In this document: in pieces, positions 24,885-32,994 of the stretch | Numbering within the stretch: the stretch's first letter is position 1 | Layout: every line of letters begins with the position of its first letter | From: Winogradskyella sp. | Lineage (GTDB): Bacteria; Bacteroidota; Bacteroidia; Flavobacteriales; Flavobacteriaceae | Length of the DNA: 64,000 nt | Assembly: GCA_028383925.1 (NCBI GenBank) | Contig: JAOEWO010000005.1 | Span: 60,803 to 124,802, forward strand | Direction of reading: 5' to 3' | Notes under the pieces: model-generated | What the model was told of the DNA's origin: nothing | The model's input: the letters and a program-made list of their open reading frames with translations, nothing else | Databases searched by the model: none | Position numbers and translations under genes: made by a program

Positions 24885-26267
24885 ATGATTAAAATGGATA
24901 ATTTCGCAAAAATTAATTTTTTAGGTGCATCTGGCGTTGTTACAGGCTCTAAATATCTTATTGAAACCTCTGAACTGAATGTACTTATAGACTGTGGTAT
25001 GTTTCAGGGAATAAAAGAATTGCGAGACTTAAATTGGCATAATCTCCCTGTAGATGTTACCACTATTGACGTTGTTTTACTAACACACGGTCATCTAGAC
25101 CATGTTGGCTATTTACCAAGGCTATTAAAACAAGGGTTTAAAGGAACTATTATAGGTACAGCACCAACATTAGCAATTGCAGAAATTATACTAAAAGATA
25201 GTGCTAAAATACACGAAGAAGAAGCTGAAAAAGCCAACAAAGAAAAATTTACGAAGCACAACCCAGCATTGCCTTTTTATACCGTAAAAGAGGCAGAAGA
25301 CACCATTAAACTATTTAAAGCAGAGGTAGACGATAAGTGGTTGCAGTTATCTGAGCATATCTCTTACAGGTTTAATTACAATGGACACATTATTGGTGCT
25401 ACATTTATAGAACTCGATATTAATGGTAAATGCTTTGTGTTTTCTGGCGATATTGGTAGAACTGACGATTATTTGTTAGCAGATCCTAAAACACCAGAGT
25501 GGGCAGATATCTTGTTTGTAGAAAGTACTTATGGTAATAAGCTACATCCTATAGAAGATATTGAAGCTACTTTAAGTAAAATTATAAAAGAGACAATTTA
25601 TAATAAAGGAAATCTTATTATACCCAGTTTTGCGGTAGAGCGTTTACAAACTTTAATATACGTGCTTTGGCAACTTTATAAAAAGCATAAAATACCAAAC
25701 ATCCCCATCTTTGTAGACAGCCCAATGGGTACTAATGTTTTAGAAGTTTTTAAGCGATTTCCTAAATGGCATAAATTATCTTTAAAAGACTATACAGCCA
25801 TGTGTAACCACGTTACAATTGTACAATCGTATAGAGAAACTTGGAGTACCATAAGCGACAGACGTTCTAAAATTATAATAGCTGGTAGCGGCATGGTTAC
25901 AGGTGGTAGAGTGCTCACTTATTTAGAGCAATTAATTGATGAGCCCTCAACAACCGTATTGTTAGTTGGTTACCAAGCAGAGGGTACACGTGGTAGACAG
26001 CTGTTAGATGGTGCTCACGAAATTCGTTTTTTCGGAAAGTTTTATCCTGTAAATGCAACAATAAAAAGTATTGAAAGTCTATCTGCTCATGCAGATCAAA
26101 AAGGCTTATTAAATTGGATGCAAACAATTAAAAATATACCAGAAAAAGTATACTTGGTACATGGCGAACCTACTGCGTTAGATGCGTTTAGAGTAAAAAT
26201 TAAAGACACTTATAATTGGAATGTATCTATCCCTAAATTTGCTGATGTAGATAAGGTTATCCTTTAA
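24885..26267 (+). CDS. Metallo-beta-lactamase / beta-CASP ribonuclease family protein
   Basis: 460 residues. Metal-binding signature HGHLDH (His68, His70, Asp72, His73), further His and Asp (NGHIIGATF; FSGDIGR), the beta-CASP insert with FVDSPMGTNV and a C-terminal RMMBL part (SAHADQKGLLNWM; VHGEPTALDAFR). This is the CPSF73/TTHA0252-type RNA exo/endonuclease family. Starts on the base after the ATP-cone nuclease stop (TAA-ATG); Met4 is an alternative start. Likely RNA processing or decay under the stress condition. Confidence 0.92.
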   Translation: MIKMDNFAKINFLGASGVVTGSKYLIETSELNVLIDCGMFQGIKELRDLNWHNLPVDVTTIDVVLLTHGHLDHVGYLPRLLKQGFKGTIIGTAPTLAIAEIILKDSAKIHEEEAEKANKEKFTKHNPALPFYTVKEAEDTIKLFKAEVDDKWLQLSEHISYRFNYNGHIIGATFIELDINGKCFVFSGDIGRTDDYLLADPKTPEWADILFVESTYGNKLHPIEDIEATLSKIIKETIYNKGNLIIPSFAVERLQTLIYVLWQLYKKHKIPNIPIFVDSPMGTNVLEVFKRFPKWHKLSLKDYTAMCNHVTIVQSYRETWSTISDRRSKIIIAGSGMVTGGRVLTYLEQLIDEPSTTVLLVGYQAEGTRGRQLLDGAHEIRFFGKFYPVNATIKSIESLSAHADQKGLLNWMQTIKNIPEKVYLVHGEPTALDAFRVKIKDTYNWNVSIPKFADVDKVIL

Positions 26268-26292
26268 TGAAGATAAATTACAGTTGCAAAAC

Positions 26293-26335
26293 TGATAATT
26301 GTCATAGTATAAAACACGCTTTAAAAGTAACTTGG
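26293..26335 (+). promoter_or_regulatory. Box A promoter of the 26469-28231 operon
   Basis: TGATAATTGTCA (26293-26304), then -7-like TAACTTGG (26328-26335) after 23 nt. Inferred start about 26340. The leader would be about 129 nt, longer than for the others, and contains a 7-bp hairpin TGCAGTT / AACTGCA (about 26350-26382). Confidence 0.6.
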
Positions 26336-26468
26336 TCCTGTAGCGTATTTGCAGTTTTTTAACACACAATAAACAACTGCAATTACCTGTATTTTTTAAT
26401 GTTTTAGCTAATTACAAGTGCTATTTAAAGGCTCATAATGAAGCTAATGTTTAAACTTTTTTAATACA

Positions 26469-26918
26469 ATGAAAACAACACAAACTTATGCGCGTTTTGT
26501 AGAATGGTTAAGTGCAGACGACATGCATAGAGATACAAAAGAATGGTTATCTCACTTACAATTTATAAAAGATGAACATTCCTTTTTTGAAGATTTAGTC
26601 ACATCAAACACGCTTCAACTTATAAAACCAGAAAAATTTGTACACAATAAAGAAATTATTGATGCTATAAACAGGTCTCAAAAGCAAAACAGACTTTTAA
26701 TAGATGATGTAAGGGTGCATAAAAATAAACTTCAAATTATGGTAGATGGTATAGACCAACCTAAAGAAGAAGAAGCTTATAAAAATGACCACAGATTATT
26801 AGTTGCTAAAATCAACGCATTTTTAAAGTATTACACAGCACTTAAATTACAGCTGTTTGATATTGTTAAAAACATAAAAAAAGAAGAAAAAGACATCATT
26901 TTATTAGATCGAAAATAA
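26469..26918 (+). CDS. Helical cytoplasmic protein, unknown
   Basis: 149 residues, no signal or membrane segment, predicted to be a bundle of long helices. His/Asp/Glu-rich N-terminal half (RDTKEWLSHLQFIKDEHSFFEDL) loosely recalls hemerythrin-like or DUF-type four-helix proteins, but the His spacing does not establish a metal site. C-terminal helix YYTALKLQLFDIVKNIKKEEKD. First gene behind the box A promoter at 26293 and 11 nt upstream of two lipoprotein genes. Confidence 0.7.
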   Translation: MKTTQTYARFVEWLSADDMHRDTKEWLSHLQFIKDEHSFFEDLVTSNTLQLIKPEKFVHNKEIIDAINRSQKQNRLLIDDVRVHKNKLQIMVDGIDQPKEEEAYKNDHRLLVAKINAFLKYYTALKLQLFDIVKNIKKEEKDIILLDRK

Positions 26919-26929
26919 AAACATATACT

Positions 26930-27589
26930 ATGAAACGTTCACTTTTAGTTAGCCTAGCTTTAGTCTTAATAAGTTGTAATTCTACACAGCTTATAGAGAG
27001 TTGGAAAAATCCCGAAATAGCATCATACGAGCCTTCTAAGGTTTTAGTAGTTGGTTTGACTTCTAACAAAGAAGCCAGACAAAAATTTGAAAACAAACTT
27101 AAAAACGAATTAGAAATACGAGGTACTGAGGCTGTTACTAGCGTAGATGTTTTTAATGAAGCTAATAAAACTCAAAAAATCACAGAAAGCGAACTTAAAG
27201 CATTAGAAGATAATCTTATTAATGATGGGTTTGATACGGTTTTGTTTTCTAAAATAATTGGGGTTAAAGATAAAATAGTTTACAAAAGAGATTTCGATAC
27301 ACATGAGGAAACTTATAGAAGGTTTAAAGAAGATTATTTACGATATCAAGATGTGTATTATAACCCAGAATATTATGATGAGTACACTATATATTATGCA
27401 GAAACGGCCTTGTACTGTATTTGTCCTGGTAAAGAAAGAGAACTTATTTGGAAAGGCTATATTAATATAACAGACCCAATTTCTGTAGATAAAACCGTTT
27501 CCGAATATGTAAATGTGGTGATTGCTGTTTTAGAAGATCAAAACTTAATTAACCCTAAAATACTAGAAGAAACTACCATAATTAAATAA
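26930..27589 (+). CDS. Lipoprotein, DUF4136-like
   Basis: 219 residues. Lipobox LISC (Cys16) then NSTQLIESWKNPEIASYEPSKVLVVGL, a pattern typical of small outer-membrane-associated lipoproteins of DUF4136-like type. A Tyr-rich segment (RFKEDYLRYQDVYYNPEYYDEYTIYYAE) lies in the middle. Paralogous to the next gene (shared Cys-S-x-K/Q-L-x-E-x-W-x-N-P start, KFENKLKNEL, and IWKGYINITDP/VWSGSFDLVDP ends). Function unknown. Confidence 0.75.
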   Translation: MKRSLLVSLALVLISCNSTQLIESWKNPEIASYEPSKVLVVGLTSNKEARQKFENKLKNELEIRGTEAVTSVDVFNEANKTQKITESELKALEDNLINDGFDTVLFSKIIGVKDKIVYKRDFDTHEETYRRFKEDYLRYQDVYYNPEYYDEYTIYYAETALYCICPGKERELIWKGYINITDPISVDKTVSEYVNVVIAVLEDQNLINPKILEETTIIK

Positions 27590-27598
27590 ATTATAGAA

Positions 27599-28231
27599 GT
27601 GAAAATAGGTTATATTTTACTGCTAGTATTCTGTATTACATCATGTTCGTCTGTAAAACTAAATGAGCGTTGGCGCAATCCTAAAACTAAAGATTTTAAG
27701 CCTAAAAATATTTTAATAATTGGCGTAAATCAAGATTTTAATGCACGTAAGACTTTTGAATTTAAGCTTAAAAATGAATTAAATAAAAGAGGCATTAATG
27801 CATTACAAAGCCATGTGGTTTTTAGAGAAATGTTTCAAGCTACTGACCAAACAGAGCAAGAGGTTAAACAACAAGAGCTTAAATTAATAGAGGCTGGCTA
27901 CGACTGTATTTTAATAGCACTAGTAAAAGGGGTTGATGAAAACCAATCTTACAGTGGTGGTTCTGCAAAGGTAGATTATAGTTTAAGGAAGTTTATTGGC
28001 TATTACTTAGCGTACAGAGATAATTATTTAGAACAAAATTACCAAAACAAATACAAAGTGGTAACTATAGAAACACTTTTGTATAGTTTAAAAAGAGATG
28101 CTAAAAGACGTTTAGTATGGTCTGGATCTTTTGATTTGGTAGATCCTAAAAACACAGATAAAGCTACAGTTAATTATATAAAAAGGTTGCTTAAAACATT
28201 ACAAAGAGAAAATTTAATAAACCGGTATTAA
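27599..28231 (+). CDS. Lipoprotein, paralogue of the preceding gene
   Basis: 210 residues, GTG start at 27599, 9 nt after its paralogue. Lipobox TSC (Cys16), then SSVKLNERWRNPKTKDFKPKNILIIGV; a conserved core EFKLKNELNKRGINALQSH. Ends with RLVWSGSFDLVDPKNTDKATVNYIKRLL. Last gene of the box A operon, convergent with the usp gene at 28260. Confidence 0.75.
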   Translation: MKIGYILLLVFCITSCSSVKLNERWRNPKTKDFKPKNILIIGVNQDFNARKTFEFKLKNELNKRGINALQSHVVFREMFQATDQTEQEVKQQELKLIEAGYDCILIALVKGVDENQSYSGGSAKVDYSLRKFIGYYLAYRDNYLEQNYQNKYKVVTIETLLYSLKRDAKRRLVWSGSFDLVDPKNTDKATVNYIKRLLKTLQRENLINRY

Positions 28232-28259
28232 TCATACAAATATCAAGTGCTTTTAAACG

Positions 28260-29093
28260 CTAACAATGGTGTATAAGTAACGGAACTGATACTTTATTAC
28301 TTATTTGAGTTGTGGTAGAGCCCATAAAAAAGCGCTCAAAAAGACTCTTTTTTTGTACTAATAACGTCATTAAATCTATTTGATGAGTTTGTACATAGCA
28401 ACTCACAACCGCGTCCATTGGTATGTTTTTAACAGTATAATATTCATAATCTAGATTTTTTATAAACGATTGTATATGCCTGTTGTCTTGTGATGTTTTG
28501 GTTGCAATTAAAGGGTCTGGTAAAATTCTTAAAATATGAATTTTTTTGCAAAAACGATTTGTAAATTTAAGAACGTTTGTAAAAGTATTCTCACCCAAAC
28601 TATCTAGCGGATCTAAAGGTAATAATACAGCTTCAGGTTTTTTGTATTTAAAGTCTTCTGGTATAACTAGAGTGGGGCAGTCTACCTTACGGATAACATT
28701 AATAGTGTTGCTGCCAAAAACAACTTCTTTAGCGCCAGTAACTCCGTTAGTGCCCATAACAATTAAATCTATAGCTTTTAATGCCACAACCTGGTTGATA
28801 GCGTCTGGCAATACATCATGATCTACGAGTATCTCGAAATTATAATTTTTATTTTTAAACTCACTTTCAAGTTTTGTAACGAGTTTTGCCAGCTTGTGTT
28901 TCGACTTTTTTACTAACGTGTCATAAATACTTTGATTACCACCTATAACTAAATCATCAATTATATAAGATGTTGAAACCTCTACATGCAGTATAAAGAA
29001 ATTACACAATTCATCTTCAAAAAATGTTAATGCATAGCGCATCGCATTTATTGAGTTCTTAGAAAAGTCGGTTAATAATAAGATGTTTTTCAT
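28260..29093 (-). CDS. Universal stress protein, two UspA domains
   Basis: 277 residues. Opens MKNILLLTDFSKNSINAMRYA; intact nucleotide motif MGTNGVTGAKEVVFGSNTI; the second domain is degenerate with LVQKKSLFERFFMGSTTTQI. Fifth member of the local family, on the opposite strand, with its own box A promoter. Confidence 0.93.
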   Translation of the reverse strand: MKNILLLTDFSKNSINAMRYALTFFEDELCNFFILHVEVSTSYIIDDLVIGGNQSIYDTLVKKSKHKLAKLVTKLESEFKNKNYNFEILVDHDVLPDAINQVVALKAIDLIVMGTNGVTGAKEVVFGSNTINVIRKVDCPTLVIPEDFKYKKPEAVLLPLDPLDSLGENTFTNVLKFTNRFCKKIHILRILPDPLIATKTSQDNRHIQSFIKNLDYEYYTVKNIPMDAVVSCYVQTHQIDLMTLLVQKKSLFERFFMGSTTTQISNKVSVPLLIHHC

Positions 29094-29112
29094 TGTATAT
29101 AATTAGAGATAA

Positions 29113-29155
29113 TCAAGATAATTTATGTTATTTAGATTACAACTGATATTTATCA
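29113..29155 (-). promoter_or_regulatory. Box A promoter of usp gene 5
   Basis: TGATATTTATCA (29144-29155), then on the minus strand -7-like TATCTTGA (29113-29120) after 23 nt. Inferred start about 29108, leader about 14 nt. Confidence 0.68.
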
Positions 29156-29233
29156 ATTCATATAAAATTTAACCTCATTTATTGTGTGTAGTAGCAATAA
29201 TATAAGCCATTTATAAAGTCTTTTTATCCTTTA

Positions 29234-29275
29234 GTACAGAGTTGTACTATTATGAAACCTTTATTCTTACTTTTG
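29234..29275 (+). promoter_or_regulatory. Promoter of the nitroreductase gene with a dyad
   Basis: Perfect -7 element TACTTTTG at 29268-29275, 13 nt before the start codon, with a TTG at 29242-29244 at suitable -33 distance. The -33 region lies in a dyad GTACAGAGTTGTAC (29234-29247), a possible operator. Confidence 0.5.
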
Positions 29276-29288
29276 CAAAAAAAAAGAA

Positions 29289-29918
29289 ATGTCTACATTA
29301 CAAAAATTACAATGGCGCTATGCAACAAAAAAGTTTGATGCTAATACTGTTTTATCTCAAGATAAAATAACACTATTAAAAGAAGCTTTTAATTTAACAG
29401 CATTATCGTACGGTTTACAAACCTTAAAAATGGTAGTGATAGAAGATAAAGCAAAGCGCGAAAAATTAGTACCTATTGCTTACGGTCAACGTCAGGTTGC
29501 TGATGCATCTCATTTATTAGTATTATGCATACAATCTAAAATAGATGAAACAGATATTAATGCGCATTTTAATACTATTAAATCGGTTAGAAATACACCA
29601 GACGCTATTTTAGAACCTTTTAAAGCACAGTTAACAGGCACTATTACAAAAATGACCCAAATAAAAAAAGACAATTGGGCAACCAACCAAGCTTATATTG
29701 CTTTAGGTAATTTAATGACAGTTTGTGCCTTTGAGGCTATAGACAGCTGCCCAATGGAGGGTTTTATACCCCAAAAACTAGATGAAGCTTTAGGTTTAGA
29801 CACCTTAGGTTTAAAATCGGTATTACTATTGCCTGTAGGTTATAGAGCTACAGATGATATGTTTGCCGAGTTAAAAAAAGTAAGAAAGCCATTATCTCAA
29901 ACTATTATAGACTTATAG
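29289..29918 (+). CDS. NAD(P)H-dependent nitroreductase (NfsB/NfnB family)
   Basis: 209 residues, FMN-dependent oxidoreductase. Start MSTLQKLQWRYATKKFD with the FMN-phosphate-binding RYATKKFD, middle VLCIQSKIDET, ACFEAIDSCPMEGF-type substrate loop (residues about 150-165) and GLKSVLLLPVGYRATDD near the end. Reduces nitro compounds or quinones in the cytoplasm. Adjacent to the stress genes but without a box A in its promoter. Confidence 0.9.
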   Translation: MSTLQKLQWRYATKKFDANTVLSQDKITLLKEAFNLTALSYGLQTLKMVVIEDKAKREKLVPIAYGQRQVADASHLLVLCIQSKIDETDINAHFNTIKSVRNTPDAILEPFKAQLTGTITKMTQIKKDNWATNQAYIALGNLMTVCAFEAIDSCPMEGFIPQKLDEALGLDTLGLKSVLLLPVGYRATDDMFAELKKVRKPLSQTIIDL

Positions 29919-29920
29919 AA

Positions 29921-30073
29921 AACCCGTTGTACATTATGCATTAAAAGATAAATATCACGCCTGTTCTTGTGATTTTGAAGTACTAAAAGTAGTATAGAGC
30001 ACTATTTGAAAATTAAATTATGTTTTTCGGTATAAATTTTTCTCATTTTTAATCGAAAATTATACAACGGGTT
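29921..30073. repeat. Possible miniature element with 11-bp inverted ends
   Basis: AACCCGTTGTA (29921-29931) and TACAACGGGTT (30063-30073) are perfect inverted repeats bounding about 150 bp of non-coding DNA between the nitroreductase and aminotransferase genes. No ORF inside. Could be a miniature mobile element or a dispersed repeat. Confidence 0.4.
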
Positions 30074-30150
30074 ATAGAAAGTATAGATTTAAAAACACAA
30101 AGCTTTATATTTGTTATTGTAATTTTTAACCTTTAATTTGAATTATACGT

Positions 30151-31344
30151 ATGCCAGGATTTGAGTTGTTTAGCGATTTAGAACGAAAAGAAGTTAACGA
30201 TGTTTTAGACAATGGTGTTTTAATGCGCTATGGTTTTGATGGTATGCGAAAAGGCCATTGGAAGGCTAAAGAATTAGAAACAGAATTATCAAAAACATTT
30301 AGTACCAATCACGTTCAGTTAGTATCTAGTGGTACAGCTGCGGTATCTGTGGCTTTAGCTTCTGCTGGTGTTGGTGCTGGTGATGAGGTTATTATGCCAA
30401 CATTTACATTTGTAGCAAGTTTTGAAGCTATTATGATGTTGGGTGCCATACCTATTTTAGTAGATATTGACGACACATTAACGCTAGATCCTAAAGCAGT
30501 TGAAGCTGCAATAACTCCCAAAACAAAAGCCGTAATGATTGTGCAAATGTGTGGTAGTATGGGACATATGGATGCTTTACGCACTATTTGTAATAATCAT
30601 AAGCTCATATTTGTAGAAGACGCTTGCCAAGCTATTGGTGGTAGTTATAAAGGTAAATTATTAGGTAGTATTGCTGATGTTGGTTGTTTTTCATTCGATT
30701 TTGTAAAAACTATAACTTGTGGTGAAGGTGGTGCTGTTATTACAAATAACAAAGATTATTACCTAAATGCAGATCATTATAGCGATCATGGTCACGATCA
30801 TATAGGTAATGATAGAGGAGCAGAATCACATCCGTTTTTAGGTTATAATTTTAGAATTTCGGAGTTGAATGCTGCGGTAGGTTTGGCTCAGGCAAGACGA
30901 TTACCAGAATTTATAGCACTACAAAAACAAAATTACACCATTTTAAGAAACGCATTAGAAGTCTTACCAGAAGTACAATTTAGAACTGTGCCAGATGGTG
31001 GTGAAGAAAGTTATGCGTTTTTAAATTTCTTTCTGCCAGATTTAGAAACGTCTCGAAACGTATCTAAAGCGTTTAAAGAAAATGGAATTGATGTTTGTTG
31101 GAATTATTTTGATAATAATTGGCATTACATACGCGAGTGGCACCATTTAAAAGAAGCCAAATCTCTTTATCCTATCTCACCCGAAATTAAAGCGGCATTA
31201 ACAACACTTAAAACAAAAGACTTTTCGCAGTCAGATCATTTTATTGGACGTAATATATCTTGTTTAATAAAACTTTCTTGGACAACAGATGACGTTAAGC
31301 TTCGTGCTAGTAAAATGGTAGAGTGTATTAAAAAAATGCGTTAA
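30151..31344 (+). CDS. kdnA: 8-amino-3,8-dideoxy-manno-octulosonate transaminase-like (KdnA)
   Basis: 397 residues, PLP-dependent DegT/DnrJ/EryC1/StrS aminotransferase. Internal aldimine Lys186 in FDFVKTITCGEGGA. Several stretches agree with what I recall of Shewanella KdnA, which makes the sugar Kdo8N of lipopolysaccharide: the start MPGFELF, VSSGTAAVS, VQMCGSMGHMD, SDHGHDHIGNDRGAESHP and NNWHYIREWHH. KdnB, the alcohol oxidase that supplies the 8-oxo substrate, is not adjacent: neighbours are a nitroreductase and a GH16. A -7 element TATATTTG is at 30106-30113. Another sugar aminotransferase of the family is the alternative. Confidence 0.75.
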   Translation: MPGFELFSDLERKEVNDVLDNGVLMRYGFDGMRKGHWKAKELETELSKTFSTNHVQLVSSGTAAVSVALASAGVGAGDEVIMPTFTFVASFEAIMMLGAIPILVDIDDTLTLDPKAVEAAITPKTKAVMIVQMCGSMGHMDALRTICNNHKLIFVEDACQAIGGSYKGKLLGSIADVGCFSFDFVKTITCGEGGAVITNNKDYYLNADHYSDHGHDHIGNDRGAESHPFLGYNFRISELNAAVGLAQARRLPEFIALQKQNYTILRNALEVLPEVQFRTVPDGGEESYAFLNFFLPDLETSRNVSKAFKENGIDVCWNYFDNNWHYIREWHHLKEAKSLYPISPEIKAALTTLKTKDFSQSDHFIGRNISCLIKLSWTTDDVKLRASKMVECIKKMR

Positions 31345-31437
31345 AGTGTCGTTAAAACCTTATCTGTATTGTTATTGTATAGGCTTATAATACTAGTGTT
31401 AGTATATTAGTTTTTTAGATTTACAAAAAATCTATCT

Positions 31438-32994
31438 ATGAAATTAAATTACATTACTCTAGTTGTTTTATGTATCTCTTTTCAGTTGTCTTTGGCACAA
31501 CAAATGCCAATTGACTTTTCTGACGGAACAGATAATTTTACCGCCTTTGATAATAGTAGTTTTTCTTTTAATACAAATCCAGACGATACTAATGACCCTG
31601 TCGGTCAATTTTTTAATGATGGTAGTGTAGCTTGGCAAGGTTTTTATGTAGATTTAAATCAGGCCGTAAATTTATCTTCAGAACAAACAATTACGTTATC
31701 GTTTTATTCTTTTGATCCTAACACACATAATGTTATGGTGAAATTAGAAAACGGAACTAATGCCAACGTAGAAGTTGTACAAAGTACTTCTGGTTCTGGC
31801 TGGTCTAACGACTTAACTTTTAATTTTGCAAACGCTACTTTTAGTGGTACTAATACGGCAGTTAATGCCACAGGGACTTATACAAGGTTAGTTATTTTTA
31901 TAGATGGTGGCCAAACTATACCTGGTACTTATTTAATAGATGATATTGATGATGGTAGTGAGCCTACAAATCCGCACGAATTAGATGTGATATATAATGA
32001 TTTAGTTTGGGCAGATGAGTTTGATACCAATGGTGCTATTGATGGTAACAATTGGTTTCACCAAACGCAATTGCCTGGCTCTGGTAGTTGGTTTAATGGT
32101 GAGGTACAACATTACACAGACCGTATAGAAAATTCTTCTGTAGATAATGGTTTTTTAAATATTACCGCTATAAAAGAACCGTATGCGGACCAAGGGCAAA
32201 CTAAGCAGTACACTTCTGCAAGACTTAATTCTAAATTTGCGTTTACTTATGGGCGTGTAGATGTGCGTGCTAAATTACCTTTTGGAGATGGTACATGGCC
32301 TGCAATTTGGACACTAGGTAAAAATATAAATGAAGATGGTGCTTATTGGGATAACCAAGGTTTTGGCACAACAAGTTGGCCTGCTTGTGGCGAAATAGAT
32401 ATTATGGAGCATGGCCTAGGAGCCATAAACCACGTAAGCAGCGCAATACATACTCCGTCTAGCTTTGGTGCAACTATTAATTACCAAGCTTTTGTTTTAA
32501 ATGATGTTGCCAATGATTTTCATGTGTACTCCGTTAACTGGTCACCAAATAAGATTACATTTTTAATTGATGGTGTTGGTTTTTACAGCTACAACCCAGC
32601 TTTAAAAGATAGTAATACATGGCCATTTTTTGAAGATCAGTACATAATTTTAAATATTGCAATGGGAGGTATATCTGGCGCTATAGATCCTAATTTTACA
32701 GAAAGCAGCATGGATATTGATTATGTAAGGGTTTATCAAAACACAAATTTAAGTGTTAATGATGAGGTTAAAAATCTGTTTAGTGTTTATCCAAATCCAA
32801 CGTCAAACCTAATTACAATAAGCACTACTAAAACAATAGATCGTTTAGAGCTATACAATACTTTAGGACAATTAGTGCTAGAAAAAAACGGCAACACTAG
32901 AGTATTGCATATTGAAGCATTACAAACAGGTATTTATAGTCTTAAAATATACTCAGAAAACGCAGTGGTAACAAAGCGTGTTATTAAAAACTAA
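31438..32994 (+). CDS. Secreted GH16 beta-glucanase with type IX sorting domain
   Basis: 518 residues. Signal peptide (to about residue 20, LSLAQ), an N-terminal beta-sandwich, possibly carbohydrate-binding (about 22-180), then the GH16 catalytic domain (about 185-440). The catalytic motif GEIDIMEHG has nucleophile Glu319, Asp321 and acid/base Glu324. The C-terminal 75 residues are a Por/T9SS type A sorting domain (FSVYPNPTSNLITIS ... TGIYSLKIYSENAVVTKRVIKN). Predicted to hydrolyse laminarin-type beta-1,3-glucans at the surface or outside. Stands alone: no SusC/SusD or other glycosidases nearby. Stop codon abuts the convergent ribB stop. Confidence 0.93.
   Translation: MKLNYITLVVLCISFQLSLAQQMPIDFSDGTDNFTAFDNSSFSFNTNPDDTNDPVGQFFNDGSVAWQGFYVDLNQAVNLSSEQTITLSFYSFDPNTHNVMVKLENGTNANVEVVQSTSGSGWSNDLTFNFANATFSGTNTAVNATGTYTRLVIFIDGGQTIPGTYLIDDIDDGSEPTNPHELDVIYNDLVWADEFDTNGAIDGNNWFHQTQLPGSGSWFNGEVQHYTDRIENSSVDNGFLNITAIKEPYADQGQTKQYTSARLNSKFAFTYGRVDVRAKLPFGDGTWPAIWTLGKNINEDGAYWDNQGFGTTSWPACGEIDIMEHGLGAINHVSSAIHTPSSFGATINYQAFVLNDVANDFHVYSVNWSPNKITFLIDGVGFYSYNPALKDSNTWPFFEDQYIILNIAMGGISGAIDPNFTESSMDIDYVRVYQNTNLSVNDEVKNLFSVYPNPTSNLITISTTKTIDRLELYNTLGQLVLEKNGNTRVLHIEALQTGIYSLKIYSENAVVTKRVIKN

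Noticed and set aside
26267..26362. 31-codon ORF starting within the beta-CASP stop (TAATG)
   Set aside because: It runs across the box A promoter of the next operon and has no family resemblance; overlap with a stop is common in AT-rich DNA.
29946..29957. AGATAAATATCA, one base from box A
   Set aside because: One half site is broken and no -7 element occurs at the 23-nt spacing; it lies inside the possible miniature element.
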